From positions 434,001 through 498,000 of the forward strand of contig NZ_CP066362.1 in NCBI RefSeq assembly GCF_030323865.1: a stretch of DNA of 64,000 nt, read 5' to 3'. This DNA comes from Pseudarthrobacter defluvii (GTDB taxonomy: Bacteria > Actinomycetota > Actinomycetes > Actinomycetales > Micrococcaceae). A program made the position numbers and the translations under genes. This document shows positions 9,091 through 16,459 of the stretch, piece after piece (within the stretch, counting starts at the first letter, position 1; every line of letters starts with the position of its first letter). The notes under the pieces were generated by a model. It saw only the letters and a list, made by a program, of their open reading frames with translations, did no database searches and was not told the origin of the DNA.

Positions 9091-9147
9091 CGGTTGCTCC
9101 GTAGGCGCCGTTATGACCCCTCAAAAGGGCGCTTACGGAGCAATCGA
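9091..9147. repeat. 19-bp near-perfect inverted repeat between hutU and hutH
   Basis: Arms 9091-9109 and 9129-9147 are reverse complements apart from two positions, and both of those become G-U pairs in RNA, so the transcript would hold an unbroken 19-bp stem with a 19-base loop. The core word is TTGCTCCGTA. There is no T-run after it, and its end is only 24 bases from the hutH start. It could be an mRNA processing or stability element, or a copy of a dispersed REP-like palindrome. No second copy was seen in this window. Confidence 0.7.
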
Positions 9148-9171
9148 CGAGAAAAAAGTAGGAACCACCAA

Positions 9172-10764
9172 ATGACTACGATTACCCATGAACCGCTCAC
9201 CGTCACCCTTGGTCCGGCGGGCGTCACGCCCGAGGACGTGCTCGCCGTCGCACGCGGGGGAGCCAAGGTGACCATCGCGCCCGAAGCCCTGGAAACCGTC
9301 GCCAAGGTCCGCGCGCACATCGACGACCTCGCTTCCAGCGACGTCCCCGCCTACGGCATCTCCACCGGTTTCGGCGCCCTGGCAAACCGGCACATCCCCA
9401 ACGAACTGCGCACCCAGCTGCAGAAGTCCCTGATCCGCAGCCACGCGGCCGGCATGGGCCCCGCCGTGGAGCGCGAAGTGGTCCGCGGCATCATGTTCCT
9501 GCGCGCCAAGACCCTCGCTTCCGGCCGCACCGGCGTCCGCCCCGTGGTCCTCCAGACCATGGTGGACGTGCTCAACGCCGGCATCACGCCGGTGGTCCGC
9601 GAATTCGGGTCGTTGGGCTGCTCCGGCGACCTGGCCCCGCTTTCGCACTGCGCGCTGGTTTTGATGGGGGAAGGCGAAGCGGAAGGGCCCGACGGCGTCA
9701 CGTACGGTGGGCGCGGAGAGCGCCCTGTCGCTGAGCTGCTTGCAGAACACGGCATTGAGCCGGTCATCCTCGCCGAGAAGGAAGGCCTGGCGCTGGTCAA
9801 CGGTACCGAGGGCATGCTGGGCATGCTCCTGATGGCCATCGCGGACCTCCGGCGGCTGCTGACGACGGCGGACATCACCGCCGCGCTCAGCGTCGAGGCG
9901 CTGCTGGGAACCGACCAGGTGTTCCTGCCAGAACTGCACGCCGCGCTCCGGCCACACCCGGGCCAGGCGGCCAGCGCGGACAACATGCTGCGCGTTCTCT
10001 CGGATTCCCCGATCGTCGCCTCGCATAGGGTGGGGGACTCCCGGGTGCAGGATGCCTACTCGCTGCGCTGCGCCCCGCAGGTGGCCGGTGCCGTCCGCGA
10101 CACCGTTGACCATGCGGAGTTGGTGGCAACCCGGGAACTGGCGGCAGCCATCGACAACCCGGTCGTCCTGCCGGACGGCCGCGTCAGCTCGAACGGCAAC
10201 TTCCACGGTGCCCCGGTTGCGTACGTCCTGGACTACCTGGCCATCGCCGTCGCGGACCTGTCCTCCATCGCCGAACGCCGCACCGACCGGATGCTGGATC
10301 CCGCCCGGTCCCACGGTCTCCCCGCCTTCCTCGCCGCGGACCCGGGAGTGGACTCCGGCCTGATGATTGCCCAGTACACCCAGGCCGGCCTGGTCTCGGA
10401 CAACAAACGCCTGGCCGTTCCGGCCTCGGTGGACTCCATTCCGAGCTCGGCGATGCAGGAAGACCACGTGTCCATGGGCTGGCACGCGGCGCGGAAGCTG
10501 CGCAAGGCCGTGGAGAACCTCCGCCGGGTCCTGGCCATCGAACTGGTGACCTCGGCGCGGGCGCTGGATATCCGGACGCAGCTCTCGGGCGGCGTCCTGA
10601 CGCCGGGGCCGGCAGGCGCCGCCGTTGTCGCTGCCCTGCGCGACGTGGTGGAGGGGCCAGGGACGGACAGGTTCCTGTCTCCGGAACTGGAAGCGGCGGA
10701 CCGGCTGGTCGCCTCAGGTGAGGTGCGCCGGGCAGCCGAATCCGCCGTCGGGCCCTTGGCCTGA
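9172..10764 (+). CDS. hutH: Histidine ammonia-lyase (histidase)
   Basis: First step of histidine degradation: deamination to trans-urocanate. 530 residues; family members are about 500-515. The start is ATG 9172 with GTAGGA nine bases upstream. The MIO cofactor tripeptide is Cys150-Ser151-Gly152 in the context G-C-S-G-D-L-A-P, where many histidases have Ala-Ser-Gly; the cyclising Ser-Gly is intact. Other expected motifs are present: Y-G-I-S-T-G-F-G-A-L near residue 63, L-V-N-G-T-E-G near 205, and Q-E-D-H-V-S-M-G near 430. It is separated from hutU by 100 bases carrying a strong stem-loop and is followed by a 13-bp hairpin. Confidence 0.97.
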   Translation: MTTITHEPLTVTLGPAGVTPEDVLAVARGGAKVTIAPEALETVAKVRAHIDDLASSDVPAYGISTGFGALANRHIPNELRTQLQKSLIRSHAAGMGPAVEREVVRGIMFLRAKTLASGRTGVRPVVLQTMVDVLNAGITPVVREFGSLGCSGDLAPLSHCALVLMGEGEAEGPDGVTYGGRGERPVAELLAEHGIEPVILAEKEGLALVNGTEGMLGMLLMAIADLRRLLTTADITAALSVEALLGTDQVFLPELHAALRPHPGQAASADNMLRVLSDSPIVASHRVGDSRVQDAYSLRCAPQVAGAVRDTVDHAELVATRELAAAIDNPVVLPDGRVSSNGNFHGAPVAYVLDYLAIAVADLSSIAERRTDRMLDPARSHGLPAFLAADPGVDSGLMIAQYTQAGLVSDNKRLAVPASVDSIPSSAMQEDHVSMGWHAARKLRKAVENLRRVLAIELVTSARALDIRTQLSGGVLTPGPAGAAVVAALRDVVEGPGTDRFLSPELEAADRLVASGEVRRAAESAVGPLA

Positions 10765-10815
10765 CACCGAAGGATCTTCAGGGGCTGCAGGGCACGCGCC
10801 CAAAAGGCGGAATTT

Positions 10816-10843
10816 CCGGCGCCACGGCCTGCCGTGGCGCCGG
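10816..10843 (+). terminator. Hairpin after hutH, probable transcription end
   Basis: A perfect 13-bp inverted repeat, arms 10816-10828 and 10831-10843 (CCGGCGCCACGGC and its complement), with almost no loop. No T-run follows, as is common for actinobacterial terminators. It is 52 bases after the hutH stop. Confidence 0.6.
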
Positions 10844-10926
10844 GAGTGTAGTAGAACTGAAGGTGTAGTGAAAGTCACATCAAAGAGGCTGTGGCAGCAG
10901 AACGATACAAAGGGGTAGAAGTTCAA

Positions 10927-11172
10927 ATGAAAGCACGTGGGGCAGTCCTGTCGAGGCGCAATGCCCATTCCGCCGCGGTATCCAACTGGAAGTCGCTCCA
11001 GGCCGGGGACCGCGTCGAGATCATCAAGCATGCGCAGGTGGTGGCAGCCGGGGAAGTGGAAGAGGTGTCCCAGAGCGGCAACGTCCTCTGGCTGGTTCCG
11101 GCGGGTCCGACAGGTCCTGCAGAGAAGCAGCTTTTCCTAAAGTCTGACGGCGTCGAGATTCGCCGCGGCTAG
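10927..11172 (+). CDS. Small conserved-looking protein of unknown function
   Basis: 81 residues from ATG 10927 (a GTG at 10891 is in frame). The N-terminus is basic (M-K-A-R-G-A-V-L-S-R-R-N), then a segment W-K-S-L-Q-A-G-D-R-V-E-I-I-K that looks like an SH3/KOW-like beta strand with a G-D-R-V turn, followed by alternating hydrophobic strands (G-N-V-L-W-L-V-P, K-Q-L-F-L-K-S-D-G-V-E-I-R). It may be a small beta-barrel. It stands alone and is followed by a clear bidirectional terminator, which supports real transcription. Function not recognised. Confidence 0.65.
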   Translation: MKARGAVLSRRNAHSAAVSNWKSLQAGDRVEIIKHAQVVAAGEVEEVSQSGNVLWLVPAGPTGPAEKQLFLKSDGVEIRRG

Positions 11173-11185
11173 TCCCGCCAAGAGC

Positions 11186-11224
11186 AAAAAACCCCGCACC
11201 GCCAACCGGCGTGCGGGGTTTTTG
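11186..11224. terminator. Bidirectional intrinsic terminator
   Basis: AAAAAACCCCGCAC at 11186-11199 pairs with GTGCGGGGTTTTTG at 11211-11224 around an 11-base loop that can itself form CCGG-type pairs. Flanking A- and T-runs make it work in both directions, serving the convergent small genes at 10927 and 11284. Confidence 0.85.
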
Positions 11225-11283
11225 TTGCCACCACGAGGGGAGGCGGAGGGAAGGTGCCGGCACTGACGAACAGGCGGCCCGGA

Positions 11284-11544
11284 TCAGGCCGCGAAGGACT
11301 CGTAGGTTTCGCCGAACGGTACCGATTCATCCAGGGCTACGGTGTAGCTTCCCGGGTGCAGCCTGGTGACCAGGATGCCGCAGGCGGCGTCCTTGGCCGC
11401 AACGTCAATCAGCTGCGCGACGGCCTGTTCCAGTCCGGCGTGGACCTCGGCGGCGCTGGAAAACTCCAGGCTGATCGACCGCGTCGCGGATCCTTCGGTG
11501 GTCTTGGCAGCGGCGGGGACGCGCTCCAAAATGGCTGTAGTCAT
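11284..11544 (-). CDS. Small conserved-looking protein of unknown function
   Basis: 86 residues from ATG 11544; a start 42 bases further upstream is in frame, but the M-T-T-A-I-L-E start is better placed after a purine-rich stretch. The sequence is acidic and mixed alpha/beta: R-S-I-S-L-E-F-S-S-A-A-E-V-H-A-G-L-E-Q-A, then a G-I-L-V-T-R-L-H-P-G-S-Y-T-V-A-L-D strand pair. No signal peptide or membrane segment. It is convergent with the small gene at 10927 and shares its terminator. Not assigned to a family. Confidence 0.6.
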   Translation of the reverse strand: MTTAILERVPAAAKTTEGSATRSISLEFSSAAEVHAGLEQAVAQLIDVAAKDAACGILVTRLHPGSYTVALDESVPFGETYESFAA

Positions 11545-11737
11545 GTACTGAACTTTCTGTGTTTCGTGCCAAGATGGCTCCCACATTCTACCGACTGATC
11601 CGGCGATATGTCAGATGTCTGCTCTTAGGAGGGCGGTCACAAAGCGTCCGTTCGCGGCCCAGGCAGCAGATCGAGGACCATGGAAACGGGCCACCACCGG
11701 CCCAACGACCCACCAAGACCCTGAGGAGAATTCGGGA

Positions 11738-12628
11738 ATGAAAATCATGCGCCTGGGCGATGTCGGCAACGAACAGCCAGCCGTACTGGTCCCCTCAGTG
11801 GACGGAACTGACCGGTGTTTCAGCCTGCTGCCCATTACCCGTGACGTGGACGGGGCATTCCTTGCTTCCGGCGGCCTGGACAAGGCCCGGAAGGCATTGG
11901 AGGCGGGGGAGCTGCCGGAGATCATGGACGCCCATTCACTCCGCATTGGTTCACCCGTGGCCCGCCCCGGCTCCGTCGTGGGAATCGGAATGAACTACGC
12001 CGCCCACGCCGCGGAATCCGGGGCAGAGCCGCCCACCATTCCTGTCGTGTTCCTCAAGCCGAGCAATACCGTCACCGGCCCCTGCGACCCCGCCCCGATG
12101 CCCCCGCGCTCCACCCAGTACGACTGGGAAGTGGAACTGGGCATCGTTATCGGGAGGGAAGCGAGTTACCTCCGCTCCACTGATGAAGCGGCAAGCTGCA
12201 TCGCCGGCTACGTCACGGCCAACGATTTCTCCGAGCGTGAATACCAGCTGCCCGGGGCGGCAGGGCAGTGGACCAAGGGCAAATCGCTTCCCGGGTCAAC
12301 CCCCCTGGGCCCGTGGCTGGTTCCGGCAGAAGAGATCGACGGCGGCAACCTGCGGCTGCGCAGCTGGGTGAACGGTGAGCCGCGGCAGGATTCAACATCA
12401 GCTGAGCTCATCTTTGACGCCGCCACACTGGTCCACCACTGCAGCCAGTACATGCGGCTGGAACCGGGCGACGTGATCCTCACCGGAACCCCGCAGGGTG
12501 TGGCCCTCTCCGGCCGCTTCCCCTACCTCCAGCCGGGTGACGTGGTGGAGGTCGAGGTGGAAGGCCTGGGCCGCCAGCGCCAGGAGTTGTTCCGGACGCC
12601 GGCGGCCAGTACGGCCCAGCCGGCCTGA
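11738..12628 (+). CDS. Fumarylacetoacetate hydrolase family protein
   Basis: 296 residues from ATG 11738, preceded by GAGGAG at 11722-11727. The C-terminal FAH fold runs from about residue 80: G-I-G-M-N-Y-A-A-H-A near 83, the divalent-metal ligands in Y-D-W-E-V-E-L-G-I-V-I-G near 130, T-A-N-D-F-S-E-R-E near 163, and the closing G-D-V-I-L-T-G-T-P-Q-G-V near 247. This set is that of 2-hydroxyhepta-2,4-diene-1,7-dioate isomerase, acylpyruvase and 2-keto-3-deoxy-L-fuconate hydrolase relatives, so the reaction is C-C hydrolysis or isomerisation of a 2-keto acid. Substrate not determinable. The stop codon lies inside a short tandem repeat. Confidence 0.88.
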   Translation: MKIMRLGDVGNEQPAVLVPSVDGTDRCFSLLPITRDVDGAFLASGGLDKARKALEAGELPEIMDAHSLRIGSPVARPGSVVGIGMNYAAHAAESGAEPPTIPVVFLKPSNTVTGPCDPAPMPPRSTQYDWEVELGIVIGREASYLRSTDEAASCIAGYVTANDFSEREYQLPGAAGQWTKGKSLPGSTPLGPWLVPAEEIDGGNLRLRSWVNGEPRQDSTSAELIFDAATLVHHCSQYMRLEPGDVILTGTPQGVALSGRFPYLQPGDVVEVEVEGLGRQRQELFRTPAASTAQPA

Positions 12629-12673
12629 CTCAGCCGTACTGACTCGGCGGGCTGGCTCGGCGGCCTGGCTCAG
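12620..12673. repeat. 13-14-bp tandem repeats covering both stop codons of a convergent gene pair
   Basis: Four imperfect units at 12620-12633, 12634-12647, 12648-12660 and 12661-12673, pattern C-[CG]-G-n-C-T-G-[AG]-C-T-C-[AG]-G. The stop of the FAH-family gene (12626-12628) falls in unit 1 and the stop of the UspA gene (complement of 12670-12672) in unit 4. Confidence 0.7.
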
Positions 12674-13062
12674 CTGGCCTTGACGGCCAGGACCGGGCAG
12701 TCCGCCTCCAGCAGGATGCGCTGGGACGTGCTGCCCATGATCAGTTTGCCCACCGGGGTGCGGCGGCGCAGGCCAATCACGATGAGATCGGCTTTATGTT
12801 CCTCGGCCGCGTCCAGGACCTCGGCCGCGGCGTCATGGCCCCGGACCGGCCGCTTGATCAGGTACTGGATGCCCTGGCTGGCCAGCCGCTGCTCAATGTC
12901 CTGGATCTCGCCTTCGGGTGCGAAGCGGTTGTCCACCGCTGCCTCGCCCTTCGACGAGTTGATCAGCACCAGCGTGCTGTTGTTCTTCCGGGCTTCGGTG
13001 ATGGCCTGGGTCAAGGCAGCTTCGCCTTCGGGGGTGGGGACGTATCCCACAACAACGGTCAT
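12670..13062 (-). CDS. Universal stress protein (UspA family)
   Basis: A single 130-residue UspA domain. The ATP-binding signature appears as [18 protein letters not shown] (G-2x-G-9x-G-S/T variant with R-R-R-T in the first part) near residue 95. The N-terminus T-V-V-V-G-Y-V-P is the first strand, though the usual Asp after it is replaced by Tyr-Val-Pro. The gene overlaps the tctA stop by four bases (ATGA) and is the last gene of the tctCBA operon. UspA genes are often the fourth gene of TTT operons in actinobacteria; the role there is not established. Confidence 0.9.
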   Translation of the reverse strand: MTVVVGYVPTPEGEAALTQAITEARKNNSTLVLINSSKGEAAVDNRFAPEGEIQDIEQRLASQGIQYLIKRPVRGHDAAAEVLDAAEEHKADLIVIGLRRRTPVGKLIMGSTSQRILLEADCPVLAVKAS

Positions 13063-14648
13063 GGTCGCTCCTTATGGTCGGAATAAACGGCATCGTGGTT
13101 CGAGTGGACCGTATCATCGGGTTCCGTGGCAAGGGCCGATGCCCCGGCGGCAGGAGCAGCAGCGGGCCGGTTGCGCCGGATCAGCTTGTAGGCGAAGGGC
13201 CACAACAGGATGAGGGCAATGATGACGTAGATGACGACGGCGATCGGCTCACCAAAGAGCCCTGCCGGATCACCCGCGCTCAGCTGCAGGGTCTTACGTA
13301 GCTGCCCCTCGATCCTCGGGCCCAGGATCACGCCGAGGATCAGCGGCAGCACGGGAAGCCCGAAGCGCCGCATCATGAACCCGAGGGCGCCCAGGACCAG
13401 CAGGATCACCAGGTCGAACGCCTGCAGGTTCACCGAGTAGGCGCCCAGCGTGGCGAAGAACAGGATGCCGGCGTACAGGTACGGGCGGGGGAGCTGCAGC
13501 AGCTTGGCCCACATCGGTGCCAGCGGCAGGTTGATGATCAACAGCAGGAGGTTACCGATGAAGAGGCTGGCGATCAGCGCCCACACCAGGGGACCCTCGC
13601 TGGTAAAGAGCTGCGGGCCCGGCTGGATGCCGTAGGACGTGAAGGCAGCGAGCATCACGGCCGCCGTGGCGTTGGTGGGCAGGCCCAGGGCCAGCATGGG
13701 AGTCAGGGTGCCGGCAGCGGCAGCGTTGTTTGCTGCTTCCGGGCCGGCAACACCTTCAATGGCTCCCTTGCCGAACTCTTCAGGGTGCTTGCTGAGGCGC
13801 TTTTCCGTGACATAGGACAGGAAGGTGGGGATCTCGGCACCACCGGCCGGCAGCGCACCGAACGGGAAGCCGAAAGCGGTCCCGCGCAGCCACGGCTTCC
13901 AGGAACGCTTCCAGTCGGACTTGCCCATCCAGGGCTGCCCCACGGGAATGGCGTGCAGTGGGGTCCGGCGAAGGTGCGCCGCCACCCAGAGGGCCTCGCC
14001 CACGGCGAAGATGGCCACGGCGACCACCACGATGTCCAGGCCGTCCGCGAGGAGCGGCTGGCCGAACGTCAGACGGCGCTGGCCAGTGACCGAGTCCATG
14101 CCCACCAGGCCGATGGCCAGGCCAAGGCCCAGGGAGGCGAAGCCGCGCAGCCGCGACGAACCGAGCACGGCCGTGACGGCCAGCAGGGCGAGGACCATGA
14201 TGGCGAAGTAGCTGGGGGCGCCGAGGCTGACGGCGAACTTCACCACGATCGGTGCGCAGACGGCCAGCAGCGCCGTGCCAATGGTGCCGGCAACGAACGA
14301 GCCGATGGCCGCCGTCGCAAGCGCCTGTGCCGCCCGGCCCGCCTTGGCCATCTTGTTGCCCTCAATGGCGGTAACCACAGAGGACGACTCGCCGGGGGTG
14401 TTGAGGAGAATGGAGGTGGTGGAGCCGCCGTACATGCCGCCGTAGTAGATGCCGGCGAACATGATGAAGGCACTGGTGGGTTCCAGGGCGTAGGTGACGG
14501 GAAGCAGGAGGGCGACGGTCATGGCCGGGCCCAGGCCGGGGAGGACGCCGACGGCGGTGCCCAGGATGACACCGATGACGGCGTACAGGAAATTCATGGG
14601 GGTGAGGGCGGTGGCGAAGCCGTCCATCAGGGAGGACCAGACGTCCAT
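13059..14648 (-). CDS. tctA: Tripartite tricarboxylate transporter, large membrane subunit TctA
   Basis: 529 residues with about 12 hydrophobic segments, family length about 500. The N-terminal half has [11 protein letters not shown] near residue 35 and the conserved [22 protein letters not shown] near 70; [11 protein letters not shown] lies near 320. It forms the transport channel for citrate or other tricarboxylates, driven by an ion gradient. It follows tctB directly and overlaps the UspA gene by four bases. The C-terminal tail after the last helix is hydrophilic and His/Asp-rich. Confidence 0.95.
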   Translation of the reverse strand: MDVWSSLMDGFATALTPMNFLYAVIGVILGTAVGVLPGLGPAMTVALLLPVTYALEPTSAFIMFAGIYYGGMYGGSTTSILLNTPGESSSVVTAIEGNKMAKAGRAAQALATAAIGSFVAGTIGTALLAVCAPIVVKFAVSLGAPSYFAIMVLALLAVTAVLGSSRLRGFASLGLGLAIGLVGMDSVTGQRRLTFGQPLLADGLDIVVVAVAIFAVGEALWVAAHLRRTPLHAIPVGQPWMGKSDWKRSWKPWLRGTAFGFPFGALPAGGAEIPTFLSYVTEKRLSKHPEEFGKGAIEGVAGPEAANNAAAAGTLTPMLALGLPTNATAAVMLAAFTSYGIQPGPQLFTSEGPLVWALIASLFIGNLLLLIINLPLAPMWAKLLQLPRPYLYAGILFFATLGAYSVNLQAFDLVILLVLGALGFMMRRFGLPVLPLILGVILGPRIEGQLRKTLQLSAGDPAGLFGEPIAVVIYVIIALILLWPFAYKLIRRNRPAAAPAAGASALATEPDDTVHSNHDAVYSDHKERP

Positions 14649-15152
14649 TTAGAGGATTCCTTCCAGGAGGCCGGCCGGCAGCGCGATGCCCAGGCCGAGG
14701 TAGAAGCCGTAGAAGGTCAGCAGGGACAGTGCCACGGAGATCAGTCCGTCCCGGATGTAGCGGCGGCTGCCGAGGGCCAGGACGCTGCCCCAGAACAGGA
14801 CGGTCCCGGAGATTACCCAACCGGCCCAGTCGATGAGCAGGATGTTCGCAATAAACGCACCTGCCAGCGGCAGGATGGTCTTCCAGTCGGCGGGGTGGTC
14901 CAGGTCCACGTCCTCGCCGCCCTCGGCCTCGCCCTTGCCGCCGCGCAGCACGTTGATGGCCAGCAGGACTGCGCAGACCACCAGCATTCCGGCCACGATG
15001 AACGGAACAGTTTTTGGCCCTACCGGGTCCGACTTCGAATACGGGGTTACCAGGCCGTTGGCGTCCAGGAAGACGACGACGCCGGCCGCCCCGAGCAGGA
15101 GTGCGACTCCCAGCTCGGAGCGGCCCTTGAGACCTGTGGTCAGGGACGTCAC
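14649..15152 (-). CDS. tctB: Tripartite tricarboxylate transporter, small membrane subunit TctB
   Basis: 167 residues from a GTG that overlaps the tctC stop by four bases. Four hydrophobic segments at about 15-32, 47-65, 93-120 and 135-158 match TctB. A charged loop (G-G-K-G-E-A-E-G-G-E-D-V-D) sits between TM2 and TM3. TctB works with TctA in the membrane; its sequence is poorly conserved, so the call rests on topology and its place between tctC and tctA. Confidence 0.9.
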   Translation of the reverse strand: MTSLTTGLKGRSELGVALLLGAAGVVVFLDANGLVTPYSKSDPVGPKTVPFIVAGMLVVCAVLLAINVLRGGKGEAEGGEDVDLDHPADWKTILPLAGAFIANILLIDWAGWVISGTVLFWGSVLALGSRRYIRDGLISVALSLLTFYGFYLGLGIALPAGLLEGIL

Positions 15153-16159
15153 GCCAACCCAAGCTTGGTGAGGACGTCCGCCACCCGCTTGTCCTGCTCG
15201 GTGAGGAAGGTCTTGAACTGGTCACCGGTGATGAAGGCGTCGGTCCAGCTGTGGGTCTTCAGCGCTTCCTTCCAGCCGTCGGTGCCGTGCATCTTCTCCA
15301 GGGCGGCGATCAGGGCTTCCTTATCCTTGTCGCTGATGCCCGGAGGGGCCACGACGCCGCGCCAGTTGGTGAACACCAGGTCGATATTGGATTCCTTCAG
15401 CGTAGGTGCGTCCACACCGTCCAGCCGCTTCTCGCCGCTGGTGGCCAGGACGCGGACCTCGCCGGATTCGATCTGCTTCAGGTACTCGCCGGCGCCGGAG
15501 GCAGCGAAGCCCAGCTTGTTGCCCAGGATCGCGGGCAGGAGGTCGCCACCGCCGTCGTAGGCCACGTAGTTGACCTTGGTGGCATCGATGCCCACGGCAC
15601 CGGCCAGTTGCATGGGGAGCAGGTGGTCGGGACCGCCGGGGGAGGAGCCGCCGCCCACGGCGATGGAGCCGGGATCTGCCTTCCAGGCCTTCACCAGGTC
15701 GTCAATGGTCTTGTAAGGCGAATCCTTGCTGACCATGATGGCACCGGGTTCCTCGATGAGGCGGGCCAGCGGGGTGGTGGAGGTCAGCTTGGACTCGGAT
15801 TTGTTGGTGTAGCTGGCGCCTACAACGCCCAGGCCCATGAGCATGGCCAGGTCCCCGTTGCCCTTTTCGTTGACGATGCGGGCCAGGCCCACGGTGCCGC
15901 CGGCGCCGGCCAGGTTGAAGACCTCGGTGTTGGTGGAGATCTTCGCGTCGTCCAGGACCTTCGCGGCGGCGCGGGCGGTGGTGTCGTAACCGCCGCCGGG
16001 GGAGTTGGGGACCATGATCTGCAGGCCGGTGATGGGCCCGGCGGCGGCGCCGGTGCTCTCCGAGCCGGTGGAGCTCTTGCCGGTGGCACCGCAGCCGGTG
16101 GCCATCAGGGCGATGCCGGCAGCAACGGCGGCAATTCGCAATGCGCGGATCTGGCGCAT
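15149..16159 (-). CDS. tctC: Tripartite tricarboxylate transporter, substrate-binding lipoprotein TctC
   Basis: 336 residues from ATG 16159, preceded by AGAGGAA; an upstream in-frame start at 16195 would put extra charged residues before the signal. A basic N-terminus, hydrophobic core and lipobox L-M-A-T-G-C mark a lipoprotein with Cys23. The mature part has the Bug/TctC features: I-M-V-P-N-S-P-G-G-G-Y-D-T near 50 and G-S-S-P-G-G-P-D-H-L-L near 165. It captures the carboxylate outside the membrane and delivers it to TctAB. It is first in the operon and divergent from the sensor kinase gene. Confidence 0.94.
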   Translation of the reverse strand: MRQIRALRIAAVAAGIALMATGCGATGKSSTGSESTGAAAGPITGLQIMVPNSPGGGYDTTARAAAKVLDDAKISTNTEVFNLAGAGGTVGLARIVNEKGNGDLAMLMGLGVVGASYTNKSESKLTSTTPLARLIEEPGAIMVSKDSPYKTIDDLVKAWKADPGSIAVGGGSSPGGPDHLLPMQLAGAVGIDATKVNYVAYDGGGDLLPAILGNKLGFAASGAGEYLKQIESGEVRVLATSGEKRLDGVDAPTLKESNIDLVFTNWRGVVAPPGISDKDKEALIAALEKMHGTDGWKEALKTHSWTDAFITGDQFKTFLTEQDKRVADVLTKLGLA

Positions 16160-16459
16160 GTGTTCCTCTTCTCTCAAAACAAATCTGATCAGCATCAGTT
16201 GACTTGTGTTTCCGATGCCTTGCGGTTCCGATGCTAGGGGCGGCCGTGACGGCGATCACTCTTGTGTACGCAGAGAAAGTTGTGTTCATTGCGTTCACGT
16301 TTCCAAAACCCCACATCGCCCCTGCCCGGGCTTTGGGGGCGCGGCTTTGGGATATAGTTCCCGGTACACCCGGCCCTGCGCCCCTGCTGCTGCCCGCACT
16401 TTGCCCGCCAGCCCGCCGTGCCGGAGAACCCGCCCTGCCGCACCACCAGGAAGACCATT
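16160..16459. other. Divergent control region, tctC / sensor kinase
   Basis: 300 bases with no gene. It should contain both promoters and the binding sites of the CitB-type regulator. Besides the direct repeat at 16210-16234 there is an AT-rich stretch around 16262-16310 (several GTTC/GTTGTG words), unusual for this genome and similar in kind to the AT-rich sites bound by CitB/DcuR regulators. Confidence 0.5.
16210..16234 (+). promoter_or_regulatory. Direct repeat TTCCGATGC x2, candidate CitB-type operator
   Basis: TTCCGATGC at 16210-16218 and again at 16226-16234, 16 bases apart, 51 bases upstream of the tctC start. The repetition is seen directly; the link to the response regulator is by position. 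Confidence 0.4.
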
